A stretch of 64,000 nucleotides of DNA, from contig NZ_SMFN01000017.1 of the NCBI RefSeq assembly GCF_004349135.1, positions 28,867 through 92,866 on the forward strand, written 5' to 3'. Under the pieces are notes generated by a model that worked only from the letters and a program-made list of their open reading frames with translations, made no database searches and was not told the DNA's origin. The stretch is from Flavobacterium sandaracinum. Its GTDB lineage: Bacteria; Bacteroidota; Bacteroidia; Flavobacteriales; Flavobacteriaceae. The position numbers and the translations under genes are program-made. Below, in pieces: positions 28,163 to 36,987 of the stretch (position 1 is its first letter; each line of letters opens with the position of its first letter).

Positions 28163-29872
28163 ATGGCATTATCCGAACAAGAAATATTACGTAGAGAAGC
28201 ACTTACCCAATTACGCGATTTAGGCATTGAGCCTTATCCTGCAGCCGAATTTATTACTACCGCCTATTCTAGCGAAATCCTGGCTGATTTCGACAAGTAC
28301 GAAGGGAAGGAAGTGGTTTTAGCCGGTCGTTTGATGGGAAAACGCATCATGGGGAAAGCTTCCTTTGCCGAATTGAAAGATGCGGAAGGACGCATTCAAG
28401 TGTATGTTTCGAGAGATGATATTTCGACTGATGAAGAGAAAACGATGTACAACGTAGTTTTCAAAAAACTATTGGATATTGGCGATTTTATTGGGGTTCG
28501 CGGAACGGTTTTTAAAACTCAAGTAGGCGAAATCTCCGTTCATGTGTATGGATTGACGGTTTTGGCGAAAGCCTTGAAACCACTTCCTGTAGTAAAAACG
28601 GATGCGGACGGAAAAACGCACGATGCGTTTGCTGATCCAGAGCAAAGATACCGCCGTCGTTATGTGGATTTAACGGTGAACGACCATGTGAAAGAAACAT
28701 TTATTAAGAGAACCAAATTGTTTAATGCAATGCGTACGTTCTTTAATGACAAAGGCTATCTTGAAGTGGAAACACCTGTTTTACAACCGATTCCCGGTGG
28801 TGCTGCAGCGCGTCCTTTTATTACGCACCACAATTCCCTTGACATGCCATTGTACATGCGTATTGCCAATGAGTTGTATTTAAAAAGATTGATTGTTGGT
28901 GGTTTTGAAGGGGTGTATGAGTTTTCGAAAAATTTCCGAAATGAAGGAATGGATCGCACACACAACCCAGAATTCACTGCCATGGAAATATATGTAGCCT
29001 ATAAAGACTACAACTGGATGATGAAATTTGCCGAAGATTTGTTAGAATATTGTGCCATTGCGGTAAATGGAACGAGTGAAGTGACTTTTGGAGAACACAC
29101 GATCAATTTCAAGGCGCCTTACGCCCGTGTTACCATGACGGATTCGATCAAACATTTTACCGGTTTTGATATTTCTGGAAAAAGTGAAACGGAACTTTTT
29201 GATGCGGCAAGAGGCATGGGAATTGACGTGGATGCTACAATGGGTAAAGGAAAATTGATTGATGAGATTTTTGGTGCCAAATGTGAAGGAAACTATATTC
29301 AACCTACTTATATCACGGATTATCCAAAAGAGATGTCACCCTTGTGCAAGCAACACCGTGACAATCCAGCATTGACGGAACGTTTTGAATTGATGGTTTG
29401 TGGTAAGGAAGTGGCCAATGCGTATTCAGAATTGAATGATCCAATTGACCAAAGAGCTCGTTTTGAAGACCAAATGCGTTTGGCTGAAAAAGGAGATGAT
29501 GAGGCTACCGGAATTATAGATGAAGATTTCTTGAGAGCTTTAGAATACGGAATGCCGCCAACCTCTGGAATGGGAATTGGAATGGATCGATTGATTATGT
29601 ATTTGACGAATAATGCTTCGATTCAAGAAGTGTTGTTGTTTCCACAAATGCGACCAGAGAAAAAACAAGTAAAAATTGAACTGGAAGACGACGAGAAATT
29701 GATTGTTGCATTACTACAAACCAACGACAACCAAATGGAGTTTGGCGCACTAAAAATGACCTCTGGATTAAGCGGTAAAAAATGGGATAAAACCATGAAA
29801 AACCTCTCTGCTTTGGGAATGACTGAAGTAGTTGTTGATGGGGATACTAAAGCGTGTCGATTGAAAGAGTAA
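28163..29872 (+). CDS. lysS: Lysine--tRNA ligase (class II)
   Basis: It charges tRNA-Lys. The 569-residue protein has an OB-fold anticodon-binding domain (about residues 55-160, VVLAGRLMGKRIMGKASFAEL) and a class II catalytic core with motif 2 FRNEGMDRTHNPEFT and motif 3 GMGIGMDRLIMYL. A ~65-residue C-terminal extension (EDDEKLIVALLQTNDNQMEF to the end) goes beyond the E. coli length; such a tail is usual in Bacteroidetes LysRS. It has its own promoter and terminator, so it is monocistronic. Confidence 0.96.
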   Translation: MALSEQEILRREALTQLRDLGIEPYPAAEFITTAYSSEILADFDKYEGKEVVLAGRLMGKRIMGKASFAELKDAEGRIQVYVSRDDISTDEEKTMYNVVFKKLLDIGDFIGVRGTVFKTQVGEISVHVYGLTVLAKALKPLPVVKTDADGKTHDAFADPEQRYRRRYVDLTVNDHVKETFIKRTKLFNAMRTFFNDKGYLEVETPVLQPIPGGAAARPFITHHNSLDMPLYMRIANELYLKRLIVGGFEGVYEFSKNFRNEGMDRTHNPEFTAMEIYVAYKDYNWMMKFAEDLLEYCAIAVNGTSEVTFGEHTINFKAPYARVTMTDSIKHFTGFDISGKSETELFDAARGMGIDVDATMGKGKLIDEIFGAKCEGNYIQPTYITDYPKEMSPLCKQHRDNPALTERFELMVCGKEVANAYSELNDPIDQRARFEDQMRLAEKGDDEATGIIDEDFLRALEYGMPPTSGMGIGMDRLIMYLTNNASIQEVLLFPQMRPEKKQVKIELEDDEKLIVALLQTNDNQMEFGALKMTSGLSGKKWDKTMKNLSALGMTEVVVDGDTKACRLKE

Positions 29873-29893
29873 TTGATTTTATAATAGAATATT

Positions 29894-29926
29894 AAAAGGA
29901 ACTTCGTAATGGAGTTCCTTTTTTTT
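29894..29926 (+). terminator. Terminator of lysS
   Basis: AAAAGGAACT and AGTTCCTTTT form a stem with a 9-base loop, followed by a T run, 21 bp after the lysS stop. Confidence 0.88.
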
Positions 29927-30031
29927 ATGGCTGTTTGCGATTTTAAATACTTTGCTTTTGAACAAAATTATGACAATAATCTAATAAGGTTAAATAAGTC
30001 ATAAAATTCTTAGGTTATTCGATTTAACTGT

Positions 30032-30039
30032 TACTTTTG
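30032..30039 (+). promoter_or_regulatory. -7 element of the outer-membrane protein gene
   Basis: TACTTTTG matches TAnnTTTG. It overlaps the alternative TTG/ATG codons at 30037-30042, so these would lie upstream of or at the transcript start. This favours the ATG at 30061 as the real start. Confidence 0.6.
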
Positions 30040-30060
30040 ATGAACAAAAAACAATTCAAC

Positions 30061-30576
30061 ATGAAAAAAATTACTGTATCGATTTTAGCCTTATTTGCTT
30101 TTGGCTTTGCTAATGGTCAAGCCAAAGAAGGTCAAGTATCAAAAGGCAAATGGCTTATTGAAGCCAATACTGGCTTTGGAAGAAACGTAGGGACTACCGC
30201 CATGTATTTTAGTTCTTCGGACGGGATCACTTCCTACAACATTGGAGCTGAAGGAGGTTATTTTATCAAAGATAATCTGGCGCTTAAGTTAGGCTTAGGG
30301 TATGGAGAAATAGATGGGGTCGGCGAACCGATTGCTTATAAAATTGGAGCCAAATATTATTTAAAAACGATGATTCCTATCGAGCTTTCTTATAATGGAG
30401 TCGGTTTTGGTGACGCAGATGCTAACCCAACTTACATAGGCGCGCAAATTGGTTATGCGGTGTTTTTAGGTAAAAATGTAAGTATCGAACCCGGAATTCG
30501 TTATAATATGGCAACTCACAAACAATATTATGACAACAGTTTACAGTTTAATCTTGGTTTTGCTTTGCATTTTTAA
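30061..30576 (+). CDS. Outer-membrane beta-barrel protein
   Basis: A 171-residue protein with signal peptide MKKITVSILALFAFGFANGQA and alternating beta-barrel strands ending in LQFNLGFALHF, a typical outer-membrane insertion signal with C-terminal Phe. Glycine- and Tyr-rich strands (GAEGGYFIKDNLALKLGLGYG) resemble the OmpW/OprF-like small barrels (PF13505). The start at 30061 is chosen because the signal peptide begins there and the promoter -7 box lies at 30032. Function is unknown. Confidence 0.8.
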   Translation: MKKITVSILALFAFGFANGQAKEGQVSKGKWLIEANTGFGRNVGTTAMYFSSSDGITSYNIGAEGGYFIKDNLALKLGLGYGEIDGVGEPIAYKIGAKYYLKTMIPIELSYNGVGFGDADANPTYIGAQIGYAVFLGKNVSIEPGIRYNMATHKQYYDNSLQFNLGFALHF

Positions 30577-30595
30577 AATAGTAAGTGTTAAAACA

Positions 30596-30632
30596 AAAAA
30601 AGTCGGCTCTAATTAAAGAGCCGACTTTTTAT
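30596..30632. terminator. Bidirectional terminator
   Basis: AAAGTCGGCTCT pairs with AGAGCCGACTTT, with A-rich sequence on the left and T-rich on the right, so it can end both the + strand barrel gene and the minus-strand DUF4394 gene. Confidence 0.88.
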
Positions 30633-30650
30633 TTCAAAAATGTTATAGTT

Positions 30651-32174
30651 TTAAAATCCTAAACCAACCGCCATCGCTGTAGCTTGAATATTTAGTTCAG
30701 CAACTTTGGTTGCAGCACCAGTTGTCAAGTTGATACTAAAAACTGAAGTACTATTATTTACCTTTAATAAGGCGAAAGCAGTAGCGCTATTTCCGCCGAT
30801 ATCAAATCCGCTATCTGCATCAATATTAACTCCTAAATTTCCAATAGCAACTAATGTTCCATTATTTGGTGGATCTTGACGGTATAACATATCCGTTTGT
30901 GAATCCATTACAAATAAAGTGGTTGTACCAGCACCAGCCACATTATTGGTATACGCGGCACCCGTTACAAATGGGGTTCCAGGATTTAAATTACCATCCA
31001 CAAATACTACTGTTCCCAAATCTGGGTGTAAACGCAAGTTTTGACCCGTATTACTTACTAACCTGATTCTATCTACTGTTGGATTAAAATCAAAACCAAA
31101 AGAAGTACCTGACAACACAGTCAACAATGGAGACCCAACTGCTGTTAATGCACCACTAGCTGTATTCACAGAAAATAATCTACTTTGATTAGAGATCGCA
31201 TATAATGCTCCATTTGCTGGTCTAAAATCTAAACCTACAATACTTTCATTTGTAGCCAACCCAGTTAATAAAACAGAAGTATTACTTCCGTTTGTAGGAT
31301 TAAAACGAACCAACATATTCCCCGAAGTTGTAGCATAAGCAACTGGATTCGTCTTGAACGCAATACTAATTACCGGAGCAGTGAATTTTCCAACAGCAAC
31401 GGCTTTCCCCGTTGCTAAATCAATGGTATATAATGTAGATACAGTAGCATTATTAGTTACAGCTAAGGCAGTAGAATTATCTGCTGAAATATCCATGTCC
31501 CCTACACCTTGAAAGTCAACTCCTAAATCACCTACCAGCTGAAGCCCACCCTCATTAGGTGGCGTTTGAACATATAACTTATCTTGTTCGAAATCGATAT
31601 CATACAACATTGTAGTTGTTGCACCAGCCATACTATTTGTATATGCTACTGCACCAATTTTAGGATTTGTACCGCCATTTATTACTCCATCCGTTGCCAC
31701 AACAGTTCCTAATTCAGGATGCAACCTTAAATTTTGACCTGATTCTGTTACCAAACGAATTCTATCTACGGTTGGATTAAAATCCAATGAAGCGTTAGCT
31801 CCAGCAACAACAGGAGAAAAAGATCCAGCACCCAATGCAGTTGCAACTCCACTTTTCTCATTAATAAAATAAAGACGACTAGACGAACCTACAGCATATA
31901 ATTGTCCAGTTGCAGGTCTGTAATCAATACTTACGATATTCTCTGATGTAGGTAAACCAACAATTGGTGTAGTCGAAGTTGGAGTTCCTAAATTTCGTGC
32001 ATTAAAGGTCAGAATCGTATTGTTACTGGCTAATGCCGTAAAATTCACATCAGGTGCCGATACTGGCATCATCATTTCATTGCTATACTCATCATTACAA
32101 GAAATTGCAATACTAGATAAAAGGGCTAGACCAATAATGGAAGCAAAACCTATTTTTTGTTGTTTGTTTTTCAT
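30651..32174 (-). CDS. DUF4394 lipoprotein with two repeats
   Basis: A 507-residue lipoprotein (SPII signal, SSIAISC, Cys26). It is built from two copies of a ~230-residue DUF4394 module: residues ~50-275 and ~280-507 share the series IVGLDFRPANGALYAISNQS, DFNPTVDRIRLVSNTGQNLRLHP and LGVNIDAD. The repeats look like a beta-propeller-type fold. The role is unknown; DUF4394 proteins are usually extracellular or surface-bound. It stands alone between a bidirectional terminator and the GDPD gene. Confidence 0.9.
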   Translation of the reverse strand: MKNKQQKIGFASIIGLALLSSIAISCNDEYSNEMMMPVSAPDVNFTALASNNTILTFNARNLGTPTSTTPIVGLPTSENIVSIDYRPATGQLYAVGSSSRLYFINEKSGVATALGAGSFSPVVAGANASLDFNPTVDRIRLVTESGQNLRLHPELGTVVATDGVINGGTNPKIGAVAYTNSMAGATTTMLYDIDFEQDKLYVQTPPNEGGLQLVGDLGVDFQGVGDMDISADNSTALAVTNNATVSTLYTIDLATGKAVAVGKFTAPVISIAFKTNPVAYATTSGNMLVRFNPTNGSNTSVLLTGLATNESIVGLDFRPANGALYAISNQSRLFSVNTASGALTAVGSPLLTVLSGTSFGFDFNPTVDRIRLVSNTGQNLRLHPDLGTVVFVDGNLNPGTPFVTGAAYTNNVAGAGTTTLFVMDSQTDMLYRQDPPNNGTLVAIGNLGVNIDADSGFDIGGNSATAFALLKVNNSTSVFSINLTTGAATKVAELNIQATAMAVGLGF

Positions 32175-32366
32175 CGTTTATTTATTTAGTTATCCCTTCA
32201 TGTACGAAGTGTAGTTCACTATGGTTTTAAAATTTTAAAAAACTTTAAAAAACAACTAAATTGAAACGTTTGCCGAAATAAAAAACTCCTTCCATTGGTT
32301 CGCTAGAAAGGGTTGCCAACCAATTTTAGAAAATAATAGAGAATTTAAAATAATGTTTTTTTATTA

Positions 32367-33296
32367 TTATCGCTTTATAATTTTAATATGCCTTGATTTT
32401 AACTTTTTGTCGTTAGTGTATTTTGCTATTTGTTTTCCTGCTTGAACAGGTCGATCAGACGAAAGAATAGTTGCGCCATTTTCAATTAATTTATAATACA
32501 AAACATCCCCATTTGCGGCAGCACTTTTATCGATATTGCCCATGGTACCCAAAATACAAGCTATACCTCGGCTGTGTAAATACTGATACACTTGGGCCTT
32601 TGGCTCTGCTGTACCCACAAAAGCGATCATTTTATCCACTTTGACACCTAGATTTTCCATACGCTCTACATCTTCTTTTCCTCGCGCCGAAACCGAAATC
32701 ATTAAATCCGGAGCCAGTTGAGCTACTTCGGCGGCTTGAGTTGCATTGTAGGTTATAATAACAGAATAAGCTTCGGCTTTGTTCCTGCGTACTGCATCGA
32801 CAATCATTTTCATAGGAACTCCTTTTTTTACATCAAGGTTATAAATTACTTTGCCTTTCCCCCATTGCAGAACCTGATCTAAAGTTTCTATTCTATAAGG
32901 GGTTTGGTTGCCTTCATTATCCTTTAAAAAGAATTGCTGTAATTCTTTGTAGGTGTAGTTTTCAATCTTACCCGTACCCGTAGTTGTTCTATCCAGCTTA
33001 TTATCGTGCATCATAACCAAAACAGAATCTTTACTCAGCGCAATATCCGTTTCTACAATCGTAGGATTGTATCGAATAGCATTTGCAAATGTAGCGGTAC
33101 TATTTTCTGGAAATCCGGTTGTTGGACCACCTCTATGCGCACTGATCAAGGGGATACTTTTGTTCGAATATTTTAAAAAACGATGCAATTGTGATGGTGT
33201 TTTAAATTGCAAAACATATTCATTTGCCTGTGCAAAACCGAGAGTGCTAATTATTAAGAAGCAAAACGAAAAACAAAAATTCTTATTTTGAAACAT
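32367..33296 (-). CDS. Glycerophosphodiester phosphodiesterase family protein
   Basis: It hydrolyses glycerophosphodiesters to glycerol-3-phosphate and an alcohol, probably in the periplasm. The 309-residue protein has signal peptide MFQNKNFCFSFCFLIISTLGFAQ, then the GDPD active-site HRGG...PENS and ETDIALSKDSVLVMMHD (metal-binding Glu and Asp, then the second catalytic His). An in-frame ATG at 33347 would add 17 residues ahead of the signal peptide, so I place the start at 33296. No ugp or glp genes are adjacent. Confidence 0.88.
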   Translation of the reverse strand: MFQNKNFCFSFCFLIISTLGFAQANEYVLQFKTPSQLHRFLKYSNKSIPLISAHRGGPTTGFPENSTATFANAIRYNPTIVETDIALSKDSVLVMMHDNKLDRTTTGTGKIENYTYKELQQFFLKDNEGNQTPYRIETLDQVLQWGKGKVIYNLDVKKGVPMKMIVDAVRRNKAEAYSVIITYNATQAAEVAQLAPDLMISVSARGKEDVERMENLGVKVDKMIAFVGTAEPKAQVYQYLHSRGIACILGTMGNIDKSAAANGDVLYYKLIENGATILSSDRPVQAGKQIAKYTNDKKLKSRHIKIIKR

Positions 33297-33379
33297 ATTC
33301 TTTTTTTTTAATTGGACTGTAAAAGTAAGGAATTGAAGTGGCATCAAATGACATCTCCAACATAAAAGAGACTCGACAA

Positions 33380-34339
33380 TTACAAACTATAATTAAGGTT
33401 TACACTCCATCTGTAATTTGCTTCTACATTGCCGCCGGTCAGATTTTGATTGATGGGTAGCATGGCATTCGCTCCAAAAGAAAGTCTGTCTTTACCAACC
33501 TCAAAACCCACTTTCCCGAAAAGAATATCGCCACTTGTATTTCGTAATTTTTGATTGTATTGGTAATTACTTTCATAAACTTCACCAGCAAAACCAAGTT
33601 GTGGAACTATAGAAAAACTATTTTTCTCATACAAATAGAAAAAAGTCCCTGCATAATTTAACTGATTTCCAAAACGATAACTCTTTTGGTTTTCTGTTTT
33701 TATAACATAATTCAGCATCGCGTTTAAACCAAATTGCTTTCTTTTTACGATATATTCGGTAGCCAAAAGATAATCCCAACTTCCTGTTCCGACTTGAAAA
33801 CTTGGATTGATACTTCCAGAATTCGCTTCATTGAATTTTCCGGTTGGCGCTTTTACTCCACCTCCCAATTGCAGCGTATGAACCAAAAAAGTGCTGTCTT
33901 TATGCGTTTGATACAACCGGTACATTGCCAAAACGGTGATATCGCCAATCCCACTGATGCTTTTATCGCCTGTTGCGGTTTCTCTTTCATGAAAATGATA
34001 GGGTAGTAATGCTGAAACTTGCACTTTTTCGCTTACTGGGATTCTTCCCCAAACCTGAACGGTATTGAAGTTTTCTTTATACCAAGGTGAATTGCTGTAC
34101 AAACCATCCATGGATTTGTATTGTTGATTGAAATACCGAATCCCAATGAAATTAGAATTCAACATCGAGGCAAATCCCATGCTTCCCCCGCTGGCTGAGC
34201 AGCCACAGGCATCACAAAAATCCTCTTCTTCTAGGAATGAATGGTATTTTGTAAATGGATTTACGGTGTTTAAACTGTCTTTTTCGGTGGCGTTTGCCAA
34301 TTGAAATAGAAGTACTAAAAGTAATGCGTATTTTTTCAT
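33380..34339 (-). CDS. Outer-membrane barrel of the MbnP/MbnH operon, with Cys cluster
   Basis: A 319-residue protein with a signal peptide (LLLVLLFQLANA). A short CDACGCSASGGSMG motif near residues 43-56 could hold metal; the rest is beta-barrel-like and ends in NYRWSVNLNYSL. It is the last gene of a putative four-gene minus-strand operon after the di-haem peroxidase. By position it should move or anchor the metal or substrate handled by the MbnP/MbnH pair across the outer membrane. The family name is not known to me beyond a generic transporter label. Confidence 0.65.
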   Translation of the reverse strand: MKKYALLLVLLFQLANATEKDSLNTVNPFTKYHSFLEEEDFCDACGCSASGGSMGFASMLNSNFIGIRYFNQQYKSMDGLYSNSPWYKENFNTVQVWGRIPVSEKVQVSALLPYHFHERETATGDKSISGIGDITVLAMYRLYQTHKDSTFLVHTLQLGGGVKAPTGKFNEANSGSINPSFQVGTGSWDYLLATEYIVKRKQFGLNAMLNYVIKTENQKSYRFGNQLNYAGTFFYLYEKNSFSIVPQLGFAGEVYESNYQYNQKLRNTSGDILFGKVGFEVGKDRLSFGANAMLPINQNLTGGNVEANYRWSVNLNYSL

Positions 34340-34351
34340 GTTTGTTGTTTT

Positions 34352-34493
34352 TAGCCCTGATGGAAACGGAAAGCCCGGAGCGAAAAAGCTTGTTTTTCTT
34401 GTCCTGAAAAAGCGACCAAAGGAAGCTCTTTTCAGGACATAGAAAAACGGCTTTTGTAGCGAGGACTTGCAGTGTAAAGCAGGAAATAGCTTC
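34352..34493 (+). repeat. ~140-bp structured repeat, copy A
   Basis: It begins TAGCCCTGATGG and ends with the conserved tail TTGCAGTGTAAAGCAGGAAATAGCTTC. The central hairpin (34392-34448) pairs GTTTTTCT with AGAAAAAC and TGTCCTGAAAA with TTTTCAGGACA around the conserved core AGCGACCAAAGGAAGCTC. It lies between the peroxidase and barrel genes of the metal operon. Confidence 0.85.
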
Positions 34494-34498
34494 TTAAA

Positions 34499-35539
34499 TT
34501 AATATTCGGAAAAACGTTTATCGGTGAGGTATTGCGTGTCCGTCAAAGTTTTTAGGAAAGCAATAATTTTTGTTTTTTCGGTTGTTGTTAAAGGAATTCC
34601 GAGTGATCCGTTTTTGTTCAAAATGGGGTCTAAAGTAGCTGAATTGACTACACCAGAATTGTAATGTTCCAAAACAGCTTCGAGCGTAAATAAGCGGCCA
34701 TCGTGCATGTAAGGAGCCGTTTTCTCTATGTTTCTAAGGCTTGGCACTTTGAATTTATACTTATCCTGAGGCAACTCGGTTACGCGAAAACGACCGATAT
34801 CATTGTACGCTGGATCTACAGGCAAACCATTATTTCTAAAAGAATTGTCCGTTAATAAGTCCGTGGCGTGACAACTGGAACATTTTTGGTTGAAAATAGC
34901 ATGACCATCCTGCTCGTCTTGCGTGAGCGTTCCACCCGATTCGTTGCGGCGGTACTTGTCAAAACGGGAATTGGAGGACGTGACCATTACCATAAATTGT
35001 CCCAAGGCTTTGAGCATGTTTTCGGAATTGATTTGTCTATCCGTAAAAGCAATTTTGAATAGCTTTTGATACGCTGCATCGCCTTTCATCATAGCAATCG
35101 CCTTCGCAAAATCACCATTCATTTCGATAGGACTGGTGAACGGAATTATGGGTTGCAGGTCTAAATGTGTTGTTGCACCATCGTACATAAATGTGGTTTG
35201 ATAGGCCAAATTTTGGATTGGCGGCGTGTTTCGGGTTCCTATGGCGTCATCAACACCATGACTCAAAGTATGGCCGTGATGCGTAAAGGCATCTTCCTGA
35301 ATGTGACAAAACCCGCAGGAAACAATTCCATCCGAAGCCAATCGACCGTCGTAGAAAAGTTTTTTTCCGAGTTCAAATCCTTTTTCAGTGGGTGGATTAT
35401 TCGCTAAATTATAAGCCAAAGGGGGAAAATTAGCGGGAACCTGAAAATCCAAAGGAATATTTTGATACGCCTCGTTGTCATCAGTAGAACAATTCCAAAA
35501 CAACGGCAAAATAAGCAATATGATATATTTTGCTTTCAT
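34499..35539 (-). CDS. Di-haem cytochrome c peroxidase, MbnH/CCP/MauG family
   Basis: A 346-residue lipoprotein (SPII signal, Cys17). It carries two haem c sites, CGFCH at 75-79 and CSSCH at 220-224, and the PYMHDGR motif near 276-282 with a methionine ligand. In the MbnH branch of this superfamily, the enzyme oxidises a tryptophan of its partner MbnP. The MbnP-family gene is directly upstream (59 bp), so this is the best functional guess; a classical hydrogen-peroxide detoxifying CCP is the alternative. Confidence 0.85.
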   Translation of the reverse strand: MKAKYIILLILPLFWNCSTDDNEAYQNIPLDFQVPANFPPLAYNLANNPPTEKGFELGKKLFYDGRLASDGIVSCGFCHIQEDAFTHHGHTLSHGVDDAIGTRNTPPIQNLAYQTTFMYDGATTHLDLQPIIPFTSPIEMNGDFAKAIAMMKGDAAYQKLFKIAFTDRQINSENMLKALGQFMVMVTSSNSRFDKYRRNESGGTLTQDEQDGHAIFNQKCSSCHATDLLTDNSFRNNGLPVDPAYNDIGRFRVTELPQDKYKFKVPSLRNIEKTAPYMHDGRLFTLEAVLEHYNSGVVNSATLDPILNKNGSLGIPLTTTEKTKIIAFLKTLTDTQYLTDKRFSEY

Positions 35540-35598
35540 TTTTATATTTTTTTTAAAAGCGGTCAGACTTTAATATCCAACCGCTATTAGATTAAAAA

Positions 35599-36381
35599 TT
35601 AGTCGTTATGTACGTGGTCTATTGTAAACATCGAAGAAATATTAGCGGTTACTAATGCTAATTTAGCACCGCCCATAACCGTTGCTGATTCTGAAAAATT
35701 GATTTTATTGGTTCCGTCAATTACTTGGGACAAATCAGCCATAATATGAACTTGAGGCGTAATTGTAGTTCGTACCAATGCTTTTTCAGGAAAACCCAAA
35801 GTAACTTCGGCATAATTATAATCCGTTCCAGTTTGTCCAGTGTGTACTTTAAATTCTTTTGCAGTTGTAACCGTAGGCGCTGTAAAAGAACCTTCGAAAG
35901 CCACAAACTTGTAACCGGCGCTCCAAGACCACATCATTCCGGCAGTTTGTGCTGTTGCCAAAAAGTCCCCTTGACCCGTTGCTCCTGCTTCCCATTGGGT
36001 TTTATCAACTCCAATTCCGTAGGTAACTTTAGTATAATTTCCGGCAGGAATGTTAGAAAGATTCAATACTAATGTTGCAGGCGTAGCTTCATCTACAATA
36101 AAATAGCTTTGACTTTTTGGAACCGTAAATGTGGTTCCATCTTCTTTTGTCAATACAATGTTACTCACAATGTACATGGCTTTAGAAACTGCAACCACCT
36201 CAGCATTCGAATTAGTGTAGTTGGTATTAAAAGCAAAATTAGCCGATTTGTATACGTTATCGAATTCTAATTTTAGATTTCCGTTTCCGGTAATCATTTC
36301 GGTATCATCGTCATTAGAGCAAGAAAATAAGGTAACTGCGATAGCCATTACAGCTAGTATATTTTTTAATTGAAATTTCAT
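35599..36381 (-). CDS. MbnP-family protein (putative copper-binding)
   Basis: A 260-residue lipoprotein (SPII signal, LFSC, Cys21). The middle segment has W130, then MMWSWSAGYKF (W151, W153), and it ends with the His-rich HVHND. The MbnP family is found with MbnH di-haem enzymes, which modify one Trp to kynurenine; MbnP binds copper in methanotrophs. W130, W151 and W153 are the candidate modified residues. It should sit on the outer face of a membrane. Family membership is clear from the pattern; metal and modification are inferred. Confidence 0.85.
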   Translation of the reverse strand: MKFQLKNILAVMAIAVTLFSCSNDDDTEMITGNGNLKLEFDNVYKSANFAFNTNYTNSNAEVVAVSKAMYIVSNIVLTKEDGTTFTVPKSQSYFIVDEATPATLVLNLSNIPAGNYTKVTYGIGVDKTQWEAGATGQGDFLATAQTAGMMWSWSAGYKFVAFEGSFTAPTVTTAKEFKVHTGQTGTDYNYAEVTLGFPEKALVRTTITPQVHIMADLSQVIDGTNKINFSESATVMGGAKLALVTANISSMFTIDHVHND

Positions 36382-36516
36382 TTCTTAAGATTTTATTTTA
36401 AATATTAGGTGTTGATTTGCATGCCGTTTTTGGATAATTTATTTCCAAAAAAAGCAAACAGAATCTCATCCGTTTAAAAAAAACGGATTAATAAAAGCAC
36501 ACTACGTGCCTAAAAT

Positions 36517-36891
36517 TTAAGAAATGAAAGTGGGCGGGTGAAACACAGAAGCACTATTCAAGTGAAAGTATAAATTAGAATAGTAGGCGTTTGTTTTTTC
36601 TTTGGTTCCAAAACAAAGCGGTATAATATCAAAAGATTTTATTTCCTCAAAAATGAGTACGTCAAGGATTGAAGTCGTTCCTTTTTTATCTGTAGAAAGT
36701 GGCTTTTCAGCGTCAGAAGCTTTAGCCAATTCTTTCATCAAATGACACTTTCCGTTACATTGCATTTTAGGTTTGTCCTTATTGATACAAAGCACTTTTG
36801 AAATGTATTCATAATTAACGACATACTCTAAAACCGGAAGGACGGGCTTTACAAGTAGGATTAATACAATTATGAATATGATTTTTTTCAC
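36517..36891 (-). CDS. Small membrane-anchored protein with CxxxCH motif
   Basis: A 124-residue protein with a hydrophobic N-terminal helix (IIFIIVLILLVKPVLPVL) and then C35 and a CNGKCH motif (45-50), a pattern that can bind a soft metal. It lies 135 bp upstream of the MbnP gene on the same strand and is probably the first gene of the metal operon. The family is unknown to me; the Cys/His motif and position suggest a metal-related role. Confidence 0.65.
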   Translation of the reverse strand: MKKIIFIIVLILLVKPVLPVLEYVVNYEYISKVLCINKDKPKMQCNGKCHLMKELAKASDAEKPLSTDKKGTTSILDVLIFEEIKSFDIIPLCFGTKEKTNAYYSNLYFHLNSASVFHPPTFIS

Positions 36892-36987
36892 GGTGCAAAT
36901 TTACAACATCAAAGAGTATAAAAAAATGTTTTTAAATAGAATAATCCTGTAAAAATCATTCTATTTAAAAACAACTATATGGAGGCT

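Noticed and set aside
30037..30060. Earlier start codons for the barrel gene
   Set aside because: They overlap the -7 box at 30032-30039 and precede the signal peptide.
35725..36072. 115-residue plus-strand ORF
   Set aside because: Antisense shadow of the MbnP gene without motifs.
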